In this document: positions 45,313 to 56,310 of the stretch, one piece after another
How the letters are laid out: every line of letters starts with the position of its first letter
Position numbering within the stretch: position 1 is the first letter of the stretch
NCBI GenBank assembly: GCA_000827265.1
Contig: KN834751.1
Location: 1,235,123-1,299,122, forward strand
Origin: Collybiopsis luxurians FD-317 M1
Lineage: Eukaryota > Basidiomycota > Agaricomycetes > Agaricales > Omphalotaceae
Direction of reading: 5' to 3'
DNA: 64,000 bases
Notes under the pieces: generated by a model
The model's database searches: none
Told to the model about the DNA's origin: nothing
The model's input: only the letters and a program-made list of their open reading frames with translations
Program-made: the position numbers and the translations under genes

Positions 45313-46642
45313 TCACATAACCATTCCCTCCGAATCATAAGCCACCCTCAGCAAAGCCGGGCCGGCAATTACGTTCTCATCCTGCAACCCTTCATCTTTG
45401 GAATCAGACTTGGAGACGACAACGAACACGTTTCCTCGTACGTTGGTTGGAATCGACACAGTGTTGTTGTACCTTGATGCGAGTGTCGGGCTGGGGGACT
45501 TTAGAGGAACATACAAGACGCCTGCATTAGACGTTAGGAAAGCCGCATATAATCCAGTGCCCGTTCCTTCACCGCTCCTCGATACTGCCTCGGAGTTGTC
45601 CGGTAGCTCAAAAACTAGTCCTAGTTCCTGGTTCGGCTTGGCGTTGGGAGTGTATAAACTTTCCCTGTGGGAGCCGTTCGAGTCAAGAGAGGTAACGATT
45701 TGAAGAGATGGATACGGCTCAGGTAATGGTAAGTTCTCTGAAGGACACGACAGGAGGCAAGGCGAAATGAGACTCGATATTTGGCGAGGATTTAGCGGAG
45801 CCTATTTTAATCCTCCTTAATAGGGTTGAATAGAACGCAGTCGAAGGAGTATTACCGGGAAGGGGCCACTCCATGGTTCCATTTTCATCACAGCCGAATC
45901 AATCCATCCGGAGTGCTGCTCTTCAATGGCGAATATTGCTCCGGAAGCAGAGACAAATTGCTGCAAACTGGACTGAGCGATGCATATGGGTAAAATGGAG
46001 ATGCGCGGAAGGAATACCTTATCATCCAACAACACGGTGACTCCATGATATGCAGCAGCCCCGATAGCTTCCAGCCACGAAGCAAAGGCAACAAAGGTAC
46101 TAGGCGAGTCATACGAGCTGTAAAGTATATTTATAAGCCTCCGCTATAAAGGAATATGGATTTTCGGGCTGGGCTGTGTGAACTATTCTCGCCTAGCGAA
46201 GAGAAATACCCAACGAAGCCGAATGTTGAGTCAGACTCACAACTTGTAGTGACAGGCTTTCCCTGCTTCACCTCCCTTCTTTCGAATCTGCTCATGCAAA
46301 TACTCCACATGCGTCTTCTCATGAATCTGTATTTGTTGAAACCGACCGTACACCCACGGACTGAGTCCATCTGCTGAGAAGTCATCTACAGAGAACCGAG
46401 ACAAGCCAGAATTGTAGAAAGAAAGAGCGAGCCGTTCGATTGACAAGGCAAAATTGAGGAAAGATATATCCGCATCGAAGACCGTAGGTGGGAGAATTGA
46501 AGCTGCTGACAAGCATAAAGTTGAATTTAAGTTTATTCAGGATTCAGGAAAAGATTGCTCGCTCAATTCGGTTTGACGTACAGGCCGTGAAGACTCCAGA
46601 GGATGTGGCATTGAATAGTAGATAGAAGGTCGTCAGTTTCAT
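45313..46642 (-). CDS. Secreted ferritin-like domain protein (Rds1-like)
   Basis: Five exons: 46642-46582, 46502-46241, 46117-46018, 45972-45856 and 45801-45313, giving 342 aa. The first exon encodes a short signal peptide (MKLTTFYLLFNATSSGVFTA). The ferritin-like helical domain follows: FDADISFLNFALSIERLALS, FYNSGLSRF, IQIHEKTHVEYLHEQI (Glu and His in the expected helix), then GAAAYHGVTVLLDDK and FAIEEQHSGWID. This matches fungal Ferritin_2/Rds1-type extracellular proteins, often linked to stress or development. The C-terminal ~120 residues form a beta-rich region of unknown role. Metal binding is possible from the Glu/His pairs but unproven. It follows the Sde182-like gene on the same strand after about 310 bp. 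Confidence 0.85.
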
Positions 46643-46953
46643 TCTGACCGTTCTCCTTTGTAAGAATTTGTGTTTTTGTGTCTAGATCTTTTGTAAATTG
46701 CGGTGAATGTTGAATAGCAGCAGAAGAAGAGTAGAGGTCGTGAATGGGGGTTAGGCGTGTCGCGTGGTGATAAGTTGAGGGTGGTTGTAGTTGGTTGAGA
46801 ACAGGGCAAAGAACGGGGGCCCCGAGAGCCGAACCAAAGCGGAACCCTAACCTTAGCGAATTACCAAACCCCAATCTGCACGAGATTTTCACGCGACCGC
46901 GAGGTTCAGTTGCTGTTGAACAATGCCGAGTAGATTGAACTATGTTACACACG

Positions 46954-49079
46954 CTATACCATTAAATTCAGAACCACCCTCTTGTACCCAACCAAACTTG
47001 GCACGCCTTGATCCCAAATTTCAACTATAACCTGCAACGTTCTATCCTCATAATTAGTTCCCAGACCCTGGATCCAAGCTGTTGGTATGGCATCCACAGT
47101 AGGGACGCTTACTACAGCCGTCAATCCGTCTTGAGTGATATCCAAGGTCGGAGCAGAGCTCAGCATGCCCTGCGAAACAGACGGCTCAAGGTATTGCCAG
47201 AATTGAACACTGCTGAAGCTGGACGAGTTCGACCCAGTGGTCCCATTCAGATCCGGATCATACGAGGCTGTTGCGTCGAGAAAAACTGTTTCCCCAGGGG
47301 TCACATTGAGGTTTAATGGCTCAGCGACGACCGTAGACCCGTTCACAACCACCACTCTGAAGAATGAGAGAAAGGGCGATTTGACGAGAAACTGAATAGG
47401 CAGAAGAAGGCTCCTTACGGATTATGATTCACGGCCGAAAAATTATTTGTTGAAGTCCACCTCATTCGCCCAGAGAAGTCCCACTGATAGGCTTCTCGCC
47501 AGCGCCATATTGTCGATTGAGGAGAGGTAAAGTTGGCAGTAGTGTTTTGTCCAGGCACTAGAGAAATTCCGTAGTCATTCATCAACTCGTAAATATAAAA
47601 CTAATCTTACCATCGACGTCCACCGTGTTTACATACAAGTTGGTCAGATTTGAAAAGCGCCCGTAACGTCCGCCCCAGCTTGATTTCAAATCCCCATCAG
47701 CAGCTATAGCCGTGCAATTGCGGAAGAAACTATGTACCTTCCCCAAGTTGGGTGCTCAGGAACGCTGAGACCGTTCTGAATCAGATAAAGGAAGGTTGGA
47801 GTATCTCCTGGAAAGAATATCAGAGATTGGTCTCTTGAATATATTTGTTCCTCACCTTCCATGATAAATTCAAAGTCTGGATACGCCTTGCCAAATGAAC
47901 TGACATCTCGGATGTTGGTTTGCAGCCAATCGTTCGTTACTAGGCTGGTATTGGGACCTCCCTGCGAGAAGTTATGAGAATGGGTGAAGGTGTAATGTTC
48001 GTGTAACATACTATATCAAAAGAATAAAAAATTTCTCCAGAAATCCCTGTCCAAATAGCATCGTTGTATCTAGAGGAAGAGTAGATCGCAATTTTGGGGA
48101 GCATTGCGGGACACTCAGACCTGTACTTACATATTCATAGCCGTCAAAGACACGATCCAGAATATATGCGGATGTCTCAAGCGCAGCCAGGGTCCAGCTA
48201 AGCATTGTATCAGAAGGGAGATTTTAGAACTTCATACCATGAAGCTCACAGTTGTCTTGATCCGAGGTACTATAAATCCTGATTTTCGAAATGAAATGTT
48301 CAATTTCTTCTTCCGTATGGTTTTGTTCGTACTAGTCACAGTGCTTAAACGTCAACTTTAAAATGAGGATATCAGGCAAAAACGAACCTGCCAAACAGCT
48401 TGCGCCAGTACATTCGCCCCTCCCCAAATCGTCACCCAAGTCGGATTATCATTTTCGTCAATGGCCCGCATTAGGGCATCGCTACCATTGCTCGACTGGC
48501 CTTGTCCGACACCGCTAAGACCGTACACAGGTCGTCCCTGGTACGTTTTGGAAGACAGCTCCTCCGCTGTTGGCCAAGGTCCTATAAAAATCCAACCGTC
48601 AACTCCGCCATCCTACTGAAGCAAATCCTGTCTTTAAACTGACCTTCGGTGTCCGGCTGATGAACACTCAGATTATCATAAATCTCCGCGTACGCATCCA
48701 GGGCCGAGAATATCTGCTCGATATGCGTCTCGTTGTTTAACCAGACTGATGTCGTAGCGCAAATTCCCGCTACTTCAAATTGATTGGAGTACAGAAGGAA
48801 TCGAACGAGTGACATTGCGTCATCCCTACATCAAAAGGAATCCAGAGAGATGTCGATGAGAACCTGGTGCAGCGCAAGGATGTTTGTCAACTTGAAGATA
48901 TGTACGTACGGTTCATTTGCGATATCTGCATAGATCAGTAAGAATAGGATATAACCATCCTAGAAACGAAGCGATTTACCTGTGAGGACGAAGACTTGGG
49001 GTTTGGCATAGCCGATAGCAGAGCCAGCAATGTACGTTAACAGTACCAAAAGTACGTGCGCGATGGATGGTAAAAGCAT
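46954..49079 (-). CDS. Secreted Sde182/DUF1593 nucleoside-hydrolase-like protein
   Basis: Twelve exons: 49079-48980, 48925-48910, 48825-48644, 48581-48388, 48331-48238, 48197-48131, 48069-48012, 47961-47856, 47807-47738, ~47679-47612, 47557-47419 and 47356-46954, giving 498 aa (one border uncertain by a base). Signal peptide from MLLPSIAHVLLVLLTYIAGS. The domain begins VFVLTDIANEPDDAMSLVRF, which holds the Asp cluster of the nucleoside-hydrolase fold. It continues through RPVYGLSGVGQGQSS, WVTIWGGANVLAQAVWQ, YSTSDQDN, AGPWLRLRHPHIFWI, WTGISGE and GGPNTSLVTNDWLQ, all typical of the DUF1593 (Sde182-like) family first described as cellulose-binding. The C-terminal ~170 residues are the associated beta-sandwich. 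An extracellular role on polysaccharide or nucleoside-type substrates is inferred. Exon 2 is only 16 nt. Confidence 0.88.
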
Positions 49080-49696
49080 TTTTCGGGTGTAAGCGTGAAT
49101 TGTGTAGCACAAATTCAGAACCGCCGCATATACCTATTGGCCTTTTTATATGCTTCTGGTCAGTACATAGTGACCAGGTCCCGTGAATCGGAAAAGGGCC
49201 CCAGGATTGCCCGGGGTTAACAGAAGTTCCCCAGGCGAGAGTTTAAAATCTGAAATTGTGATGACTTCATCACGAGGGGGAGAGGGAATCGGACTACATA
49301 TCTGGAGAAAGGACAAGAGTCAGAAGGACGGGAATAAGAAGCTGTGAGGATGTCGTCTTGCAGGATGATTGACGCAAATCAACGATACCAATGTCGAGCT
49401 GCAGGACTGTATCTCACAAGCCTCGGAATACTTACTCGAACAGAGTGAACCACTAGTGAACCTTCCCTACCCCGACTCTGGCGCTGGGCGCATCACTACC
49501 GGTCCGAATAAAGACGGATCACGGATCATTCCTCCTCCGCACCGACGGATTCGCAAACTACGAGATCCATGAATCAACACAGAAGAGTAGGTACACACTA
49601 ATATACGGTAATGGTAGCAGCTCCAAATTCGAAAGCGATCAGATACGATACAAAACTCATGCAAGAAAGGAACAAGTGAGTGAAAAAGTACGGGTC
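49080..49696. other. Intergenic between CTR9 and Sde182-like genes
   Basis: Both flanking genes are on the minus strand. A 67-aa plus-strand frame at 49369-49572 has no motif. Nothing else is supported. Confidence 0.5.
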
Positions 49697-52600
49697 TTAT
49701 GCATCCATCTCGTCGTCTGTATCGGATAACACTTCTTTGCTTTTACTGTCGAAGATAAAGAAAAGAAAAACACACGTCATCAGCGAAAGTCGGAACATCA
49801 AAAGCGATCTCTTACAATTGCTTTTTCCGATGAGGTCCACTCTGCACCTCCTCATCATCGTCTTCTCTGACCGCCCGTTTCTTTGTGCGCTGCTCATAGA
49901 GAAAGACGGGAGGAAAGAAAAGTCAGTTATCATCAATTACGAGATAGCGGATACCCGGCACATATATAAAAAAATCATTCCATACCTTTTTAGTCGGCCT
50001 CTCAGCCTCATCCTCATCCGAGAAAACAGCAGCGGGCTCTTCCCCATCCTCCGCAGCTTCGCCATTCGCTTTTCTAATCTTCCCTCGCCGTTTCTTCTTC
50101 GGAGCTTCACCTTCATCACCACTACCAGCAGGGGCATCGCCCTTAACCTTCTTCGACTTTTTCGGCCTCTTCTCCTTCTCTTCGTCGCTCTCATTCATCC
50201 GCGCCTCGCGCGTCCATTCAAGGGCCTGTTCTCTCGCCAACCGACGCTCCTGCGCGAGTTTTTCTGCTTCGCGTCGAAGAGCTTCCATTTTCTCGCGCTG
50301 GAAAGAAGAACAAACAAACAAACCCAGAACAGTCAACAAACTTGTGAGGACATTCAGAGTGAGCAAACATTACACACCTCAAGCGCCTCCATCCTCTGCT
50401 TCTCCTCCAACCGTATCTGCCTCGCCTGATCCAGCCTAGCCTGCGTCTCACCCTCAAACTTTGTCTGCGCAGACAAGTGATCGTCCTTCTTCCTTAACAT
50501 GTTTTCTCCGTACTTTCGTCGCTGATCCGCAATGTCGCGACTGTACGGCACTTGCTGGGACTTGTCGGATGCTAGGGCACCGAACAACCTAAGATATGAG
50601 AACAAATTATTAGAACTGCAAAATACATTGTATACGATCAACGAACTTGAGAGCATGCTGGGCCATCTCGATGACCCGCTCCAAATCCTTCAGGGTTCGC
50701 TTCGCGGGCGGTATAGAGAACAACATCTCAGCCGATTTTTGCTCGATCATAGCAATATTGTACAGGATTGCTTTGTCGTTCGGTTGGATATGAAGAGCCT
50801 GCGCGAGAAGAGAGGGGTGGGGGTAGAAATTAGTGAGAGTAAGAGATGCACTATAGGATTTGAACATACCTTCTGCGCATATTTGAGTGCAGTTTTGATG
50901 GAAGGATAAGACTGGTCCTTCATGGCCTTTGCATACCATGACCGACACAAACAAAGAAGCACCGGTACATTTTGCCCATGGTAGAATCTCCCTGAAGCCG
51001 TCTCGTACTGTATCCATCAGCCATCAGTATCCAGAAAAAAGATCTCAAAAAGCCTAAAAAAAAAAACCACCGCTCACACTCTCAATAGCCCGATCAAACT
51101 CATCCCTCGCATAATAACAATGCCCCATATTCAGATACACACTTCCATCATGTATACTCTCTCTCACTTTTGCAAACACATCCAACGCATCCCGCGTATT
51201 CTTGATCCTCCTCTGAGCCTCATCCGCACTCGACGAGGAAGGCGCCGCGCCGCTTAGAACACCCAGAGCATCTTCGGCAGTGACGATCGCCAATCCCTGA
51301 GCAGCGAATGCGCAAAATGGGTCCAGCTGTAATGCTTTTTCGTAAAACTCGGCAGAGCGCTGGAAATTCTTCCGTCGATCGTCCGCGCCTTTGGAGCTTG
51401 TGTCACGGCTTTCGCGGGCTTGATGGTAGTGGATCCAAGCAGCGGCGCATAGAGAATAGATATCGTGCTTGTCGAAGTCCTTGAGCGTCGTGAACACAAA
51501 CTCTTTGGCGTTTTTGGTGAGGTTCGTCTGGACGAGGAAGTACGTGTAGAAGGCTCGGAGGTTGAGATTGTTGTTCTGTGATGCAAGCGACTCCTTGATC
51601 AAGTCGTGAGCCTCGGTATTGCGGTTGATATTGTGGAGAAGCTGCGCCTGTCTTATCTTGGCTGTGAATCGAGTATCAATACCGGACCACCCGACGCAGA
51701 TTTAACGCACCATCGACATATTCAGGATGCCTCGATAACAGCTTCTCATACGCATCCTTCGCCTTGTCCTCCTCTTCCTGATCCTCATAAACCCTTGCAA
51801 GATTATACAGAATCGACGTCGAAATTGTATCCGCATTCTCGGCGCCAACACTCCCCGTCAATGCAGCTTCATAAAAATCTTGCGCTTCCGTTAATTTCGA
51901 CTCAAGGTGATGTAATGCTCCCAGATTGTTCAACAGACGAGGCTCAATCTTTCCCGCAGCCTGGCTGATTTGAAGAGCTTCCTGCAAAGCCTTTGTCGTC
52001 CGAGCAAGATCTTCTTCCTGCCATAGACGACTAATCTCCAGGTGCATGTTCATGTCTTCGCTAATTATCCGTGAGGCTTTGCTAGGTCCGTGGCCATTGG
52101 CTTTGACATCCTCAATTTCGAGACTTTTGCTGACGCGATCAAATAGATCGCGGGCTCGTGTACGCTCCTGTGCCATTTCGCTACTCGAGATTCCCGGTCT
52201 AGGAGAAGCGCGAAGGGAGGCAAGCATTACAGAAGCTTCAAGGGATTTCTGAGGGTTGGGAGCCTGTAAGAGACTGTCGAGAGTATTGATAGCACCGCCT
52301 AACTCATCTGCACATAAATTTAGCGCTGTTCAATGTGTGAGCACCAACTATAACCCTTACCATTTTGCATCTGCATTTGAGCAAGGCCGATAGCAGCAAG
52401 GACGTGCTTTGGCTGACCTTCCGTCGCCAAATTGTAGTAACGTGTGGCAGCTATGATATTGCCTTCGGCGTGAGAGACACGACCTGCACGTACATAACCT
52501 TCGGTGAGGACGGTCAAAGTATCGGCGAACTGCATCGTTCTCTCAGCGAGCTTCAAAGCCTGAATCCCATCAGTGAATATTAGCAACGAAATTTTTGAAG

Positions 52601-53836
52601 AGAGAACTAGAACTCACCCGCTTGAACGTACCCTTCTGAATGAATATCTCGCAAAGGGCGTTTGCCGCAGAGGCGTTTTTCTGGTTGGCTTTAAACGCCT
52701 TCTCAATCATTTTGGTGCCATTTAACATTAGCTCCGTCCTCTCTGCTTCCGTGAGATGAGAGTCTTTGCTAGCATTGACCGACTCGAGCCCTAGCAATAG
52801 CTGCGCTGCCCATTCCGAGGGATTCTACGCATAAGAAAAGATCAAATAAAAGAACCTTGTGGACGCAAAGAACGTACGACTTCCAGGCTGCGCTCCCAAG
52901 CAGCCTTTGCTTTTGCCTTGTTATTCATCGCCCAGAAGCACAAGCCGATTCCGATACGAGGATCCGGATTACAATGAGGATTATATCGTAAAACTTGCTG
53001 GAACGTTTGAAGCGCTTGAGGATAATTCCTTCGTAGATAGAGGATTCGCCCCTGCATAACATGAGCAAGCGAGGATGGTGTATTGAAGATGAAATAGCAC
53101 CTTGCCAAGGAGTGCGATCAAGTTGGTGGGTTTCGCTGCAAGCACACCGTCGAATGAACGCATCGCTTCGTCCATATTCCGCGTAGCCAATTGCTGAATA
53201 CCTAGGATTTATTAGAAAGGAATGGTGTGAACCTGACAAAACGTACCTCGAGTTAAAAAAGCGAGCTCCATACTGCTTACTTGTTCATCCGACTCTGAGG
53301 CAGCTCTTTGTGCGGCATTCATCAGCACCGCGGCTTCCTTGTGATGATCCTCCTTGGATTTCTGTCCGGTCATAATATCTTCGCCTGTGATTCCTCAAAT
53401 AAGAAAAATTGATGATGCAGCGCGTAAATGACACGAACGAGCACTGGCTAAGATTAGCTTCGGAGCTCTTCGTGAGTGATCTATTTCAATATTCGCGAGC
53501 AGTGAGTATATTGGAGGTAGCGAGGCAGAGTTTCCAGTCGATTTGAAAGCTGAAAAGAGCCTGCCATTACTAACCGCTGTAAAAAAGAAAAGAAAGCAAC
53601 GCACATTCGATAGCACTACTCGCAATTCGTTCGGCGGCGGCAAGATAGCCTTTGCGCCAATATTCTCCAGCCAGTTTTGTCCATACCCAGACTTTGCATT
53701 GGCTTTCTCTCAAAAGTTCGAGAAGGTCTTCGGGATCGGGTTCGAGGTTGTCCAAGTCAATTGTGATGACTTCCTGTCCGCCAAGTTCAATATCGACGGA
53801 CCTCCCTACTGGTACAGCTTCATCGTCAATATCCAT
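49697..53836 (-). CDS. CTR9: CTR9, TPR subunit of the PAF1 complex
   Basis: Scaffold of the nuclear PAF1 complex, which travels with RNA polymerase II and supports H2B ubiquitination and H3K4/K36 methylation. Fifteen exons close in phase to 1095 aa: 53836-53605, 53549-53439, 53393-53247, 53201-53101, 53051-52878, 52824-52618, 52559-52361, 52307-51711, 51661-51078, 51007-50870, 50798-50647, 50588-50378, 50297-49986, 49889-49816 and 49745-49697. The N-terminus carries the family segment VITIDLDNLEPDPEDLLELL and SLLANIEI...SRRAPKLILASAR. The middle ~700 residues are TPR repeats (for example MDEAMRSFDGVLAAKPTN, LYLRRNYPQALQTFQQVLRY, GALHHLESKLTEAQDFYEAA and SVYLNMGHCYYARDEFDRAI). The C-terminus is a charged coiled coil (QTKFEGETQARLDQARQ; EALRREAEKLAQERRLAREQ) and a Lys/Glu-rich tail ending DTDDEMDA, as in CTR9 proteins. 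Confidence 0.93.
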
Positions 53837-54843
53837 AGTTGTTATTTCCTAAGAAATTAGCACATTAAACCAGCCAATACGCGCTGTTCAGGTAGAACAG
53901 GTGGAGGTCACCGGTAGAGTTGGTTCGGCAGGCAAAATATTACGTAACTGGCGTCGGCAGCGACTTTCTGGCAGCTTTCAAGCGTTTTCAAGCGTTCAGT
54001 ACCAAGAGGTGAAGCCGATCTGGAACATTTTTTCACGTTGCCGAAGTTGCCGTCTCTGCCATTTTCGCCCGCCGTCGTCTTGTCTGCTCAATTGTAAACA
54101 AAAGGAATTGTTGACGTATGCTCAAGTTATATGTAGGTATTTATATACTAGGATGAGGATGGATTACGATCAGAAGAAATATATCTACGGGAACGATAGG
54201 TATGGTAGAATCAGAACGCTTCATGCCTGGAGAAACAGGGTTTGTCCTCTGGCACTCCAAGAAGTCTTTGCTCCTCTTGAGTAACTGAAATTGATTGCCA
54301 GAATGCGTGAACAGTGAAAGGAGATTGATTGAGAAGCCACAAATGAAGATAGAATATATATCCAGGATATTTTCCAGAGCGTGAATAAGAGGTTCCCTCT
54401 AACCGCAAGCTGTACATCTCCGCTGGTAGAAAAAGTCGTAACCAACGCGTTGTTGCCGAATCACTTGGCTACTCGGCAGTCGGCAGAACTTCCCAATTTG
54501 GGGGGGGTCGTGGGGGTCGTGGGACCATTTCAAAGATCCAGATCGGCTTCACCTCTTGTTCAGTACGCTCAGTACTGGGCTCGTCCACCTCAGCCATCGG
54601 TTATCCCAAGCATATATGAGCACTGCGACACTCATCCGAGTCGTAACAATAATGCGTAGCGAATGAAAGAGGAAAACATTTCACAAACACGGGATCTGAA
54701 CTTTTCTTCTATTACTCTTCCTATGATGTGCACTTCATCTCTACATCCCGTCCTGGCCTGACGATAGTTATCTTCGTTCTTCTGGATCTCGGTTCTCAGG
54801 AACATGACCCCTGCACATATAATAGGAAAGAGCAAACAAGTGT
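53837..54843. other. Intergenic upstream of CTR9
   Basis: No gene supported. Contains a G-rich block at 54500-54523. Short frames on both strands near 54211-54659 have no motif. Confidence 0.5.
54500..54523 (+). other. Candidate G-quadruplex tract
   Basis: Runs of eight, five and three G separated by two TCGT spacers. The eight-G run could supply two tracts, giving four in total. It lies about 660 bp upstream of CTR9. Structure formation is inferred from sequence only. Confidence 0.4.
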
Positions 54844-54958
54844 GCTTCCATAGATTGAAACACAAACCCGTCTCCCTCAAATGAACCAAAGGAAGGTATT
54901 CTGCCCCCTCAAAGTGTTCCCCCAGATGCAGCTCAACAAACCGAATGTGCTTACCCAC
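54844..54958 (-). pseudogene. Inverted C-terminal fragment of the local F-box family
   Basis: Minus-strand translation (RFVELHLGEHFEGAEYLPLV followed by HLRETGLCFNLW) matches the C-terminal end of the F-box genes at 56311 and 61509 (SVKLHLPEGVDEAEYLPLVR and following). Only the last ~35 codons are present, in the opposite orientation, immediately left of a 5'-truncated copy on the plus strand. It is therefore a rearranged remnant. Confidence 0.65.
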
Positions 54959-55039
54959 ATGTACAAACTATCTACCAATCCATTGCTCCACGAGAATGCC
55001 GCTCACTGGTCCGATCTTGGTACTATTAGTATATGGTTG

Positions 55040-55984
55040 TAAGGGATTTCCTTATCTGTCTGGACTGGATTTTCCCGCTCTGGAAACCTTAGGTTTCGAT
55101 GTGATCGAAAGTGATGAGGAATGGAGATAGGGATATTTGCTCATTCACCAAAGCTGCAAGTGATAGAAGCTCGGACTAAACTTGATCCAACCCAGGACGT
55201 CTTGAGCCGGATTACCAAATTACCATACGATCTTATGTTCGAGAATCTACATGAGATATTGAGTTTGTGCTCCAATCTTCACAACCTGGTGGTCAACGAC
55301 TATGGTGATGATGATGATGAGATAGGTATTCCCGATCTGCCAATCGTAATGCCGACTCTCACTTCTCTCCATGTTGAGGGAGCAACAGACTTCGAGGGCA
55401 GTTTTCACTCACTCACCACCCCCGCACTCTCTACACTCGAAATCGATCGTTGGAACCTTGTCGGTGACGCGACACTCCGGCCAATCGAGCAATTTCTGGA
55501 TCGTACAGGCTGTTCATTGACAAGTCTGATGATTAAGGCTTGCTGGACGGATAATGCCGTTATTGCTTTACTGCGAAGGCTTCCCTCACTCCAAGAGCTT
55601 ACCATCCTTGATCACACACTGAAAGGTTTTGAACTGAGTAGTAATCGTAGGCCTCGACCAATCACCAAACTGCTTGTGGAAAGTCTCCACAGCTACCAGC
55701 AATCTCATTCTCCCTTTGTCCCAAAACTTCACTCGCTGTCTCTGAAGGTGGCGTTGACTGGGTTCGACCATAAATCGTTTGTGGAGGTGATTTTGTCCAG
55801 ATGGATTCCTGATAAAGACTACGCTGCCTCGATTGGTGTGTCATGCATCCAATCAGTCGAGTTGCGTCTGCCTGAACCTGTGGACGAGGCAGAGTATCTT
55901 GTTGGTTCAATTGCGGGAGATGGGTTTGTGTTCCACTTTATGATGCGAGTCCGTGTAATTCCTGGCCCAGGACAGAAGTTCTAG
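55040..55984 (+). pseudogene. 5'-truncated, frameshifted F-box family copy
   Basis: Homologous to the gene at 56311 from the YLSGLDFPALE segment onward; the F-box and ~200 N-terminal residues are missing. At about 55115-55125 the frame shifts between SDEE and IGIFAHSPKLQ. Near 55900 a further shift after DEAEYL replaces the conserved PLVRLKKKG ending with an unrelated tail up to 55984. The long open part (55121-55984, 287 aa) could still be translated, but the structure indicates a pseudogene. Its 3' flank resembles that of the fragment at 60664-60997. Confidence 0.7.
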
Positions 55985-56310
55985 AGAGATTTTACAAGTA
56001 AATACTGCATAATACTCAACTGCGAGCCACGTGTGGTTGGTAGTTTCCATTGTTTTGCGGTGTATAAATCGTTTCTTCCGCTCAATTTTAATTGTTCTGC
56101 GACAGGCCGATCTTCCTTATCTAGTCGCGTCTGGCGCGTCGGTTTGGGCGTCTCGCAATTGTCAGTTTAACTAACTAACTATTGTTCACTGTCTCATAAA
56201 TAGCATTGAAGTTTAGGTATCGAAATTTAACGTGATCAAGCACCTTCTCTCTCGACTCTGACCTCGTCAAGCCCTTCACCAGCCTTCACCTTAATCCCTT
56301 TCGCAGTATC

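Noticed and set aside
49923..50457. Overlapping Arg/Lys-rich frames in CTR9 exons
   Set aside because: Alternative frames of the charged CTR9 C-terminal exons; the CTR9 frame closes in phase with the neighbouring exons.
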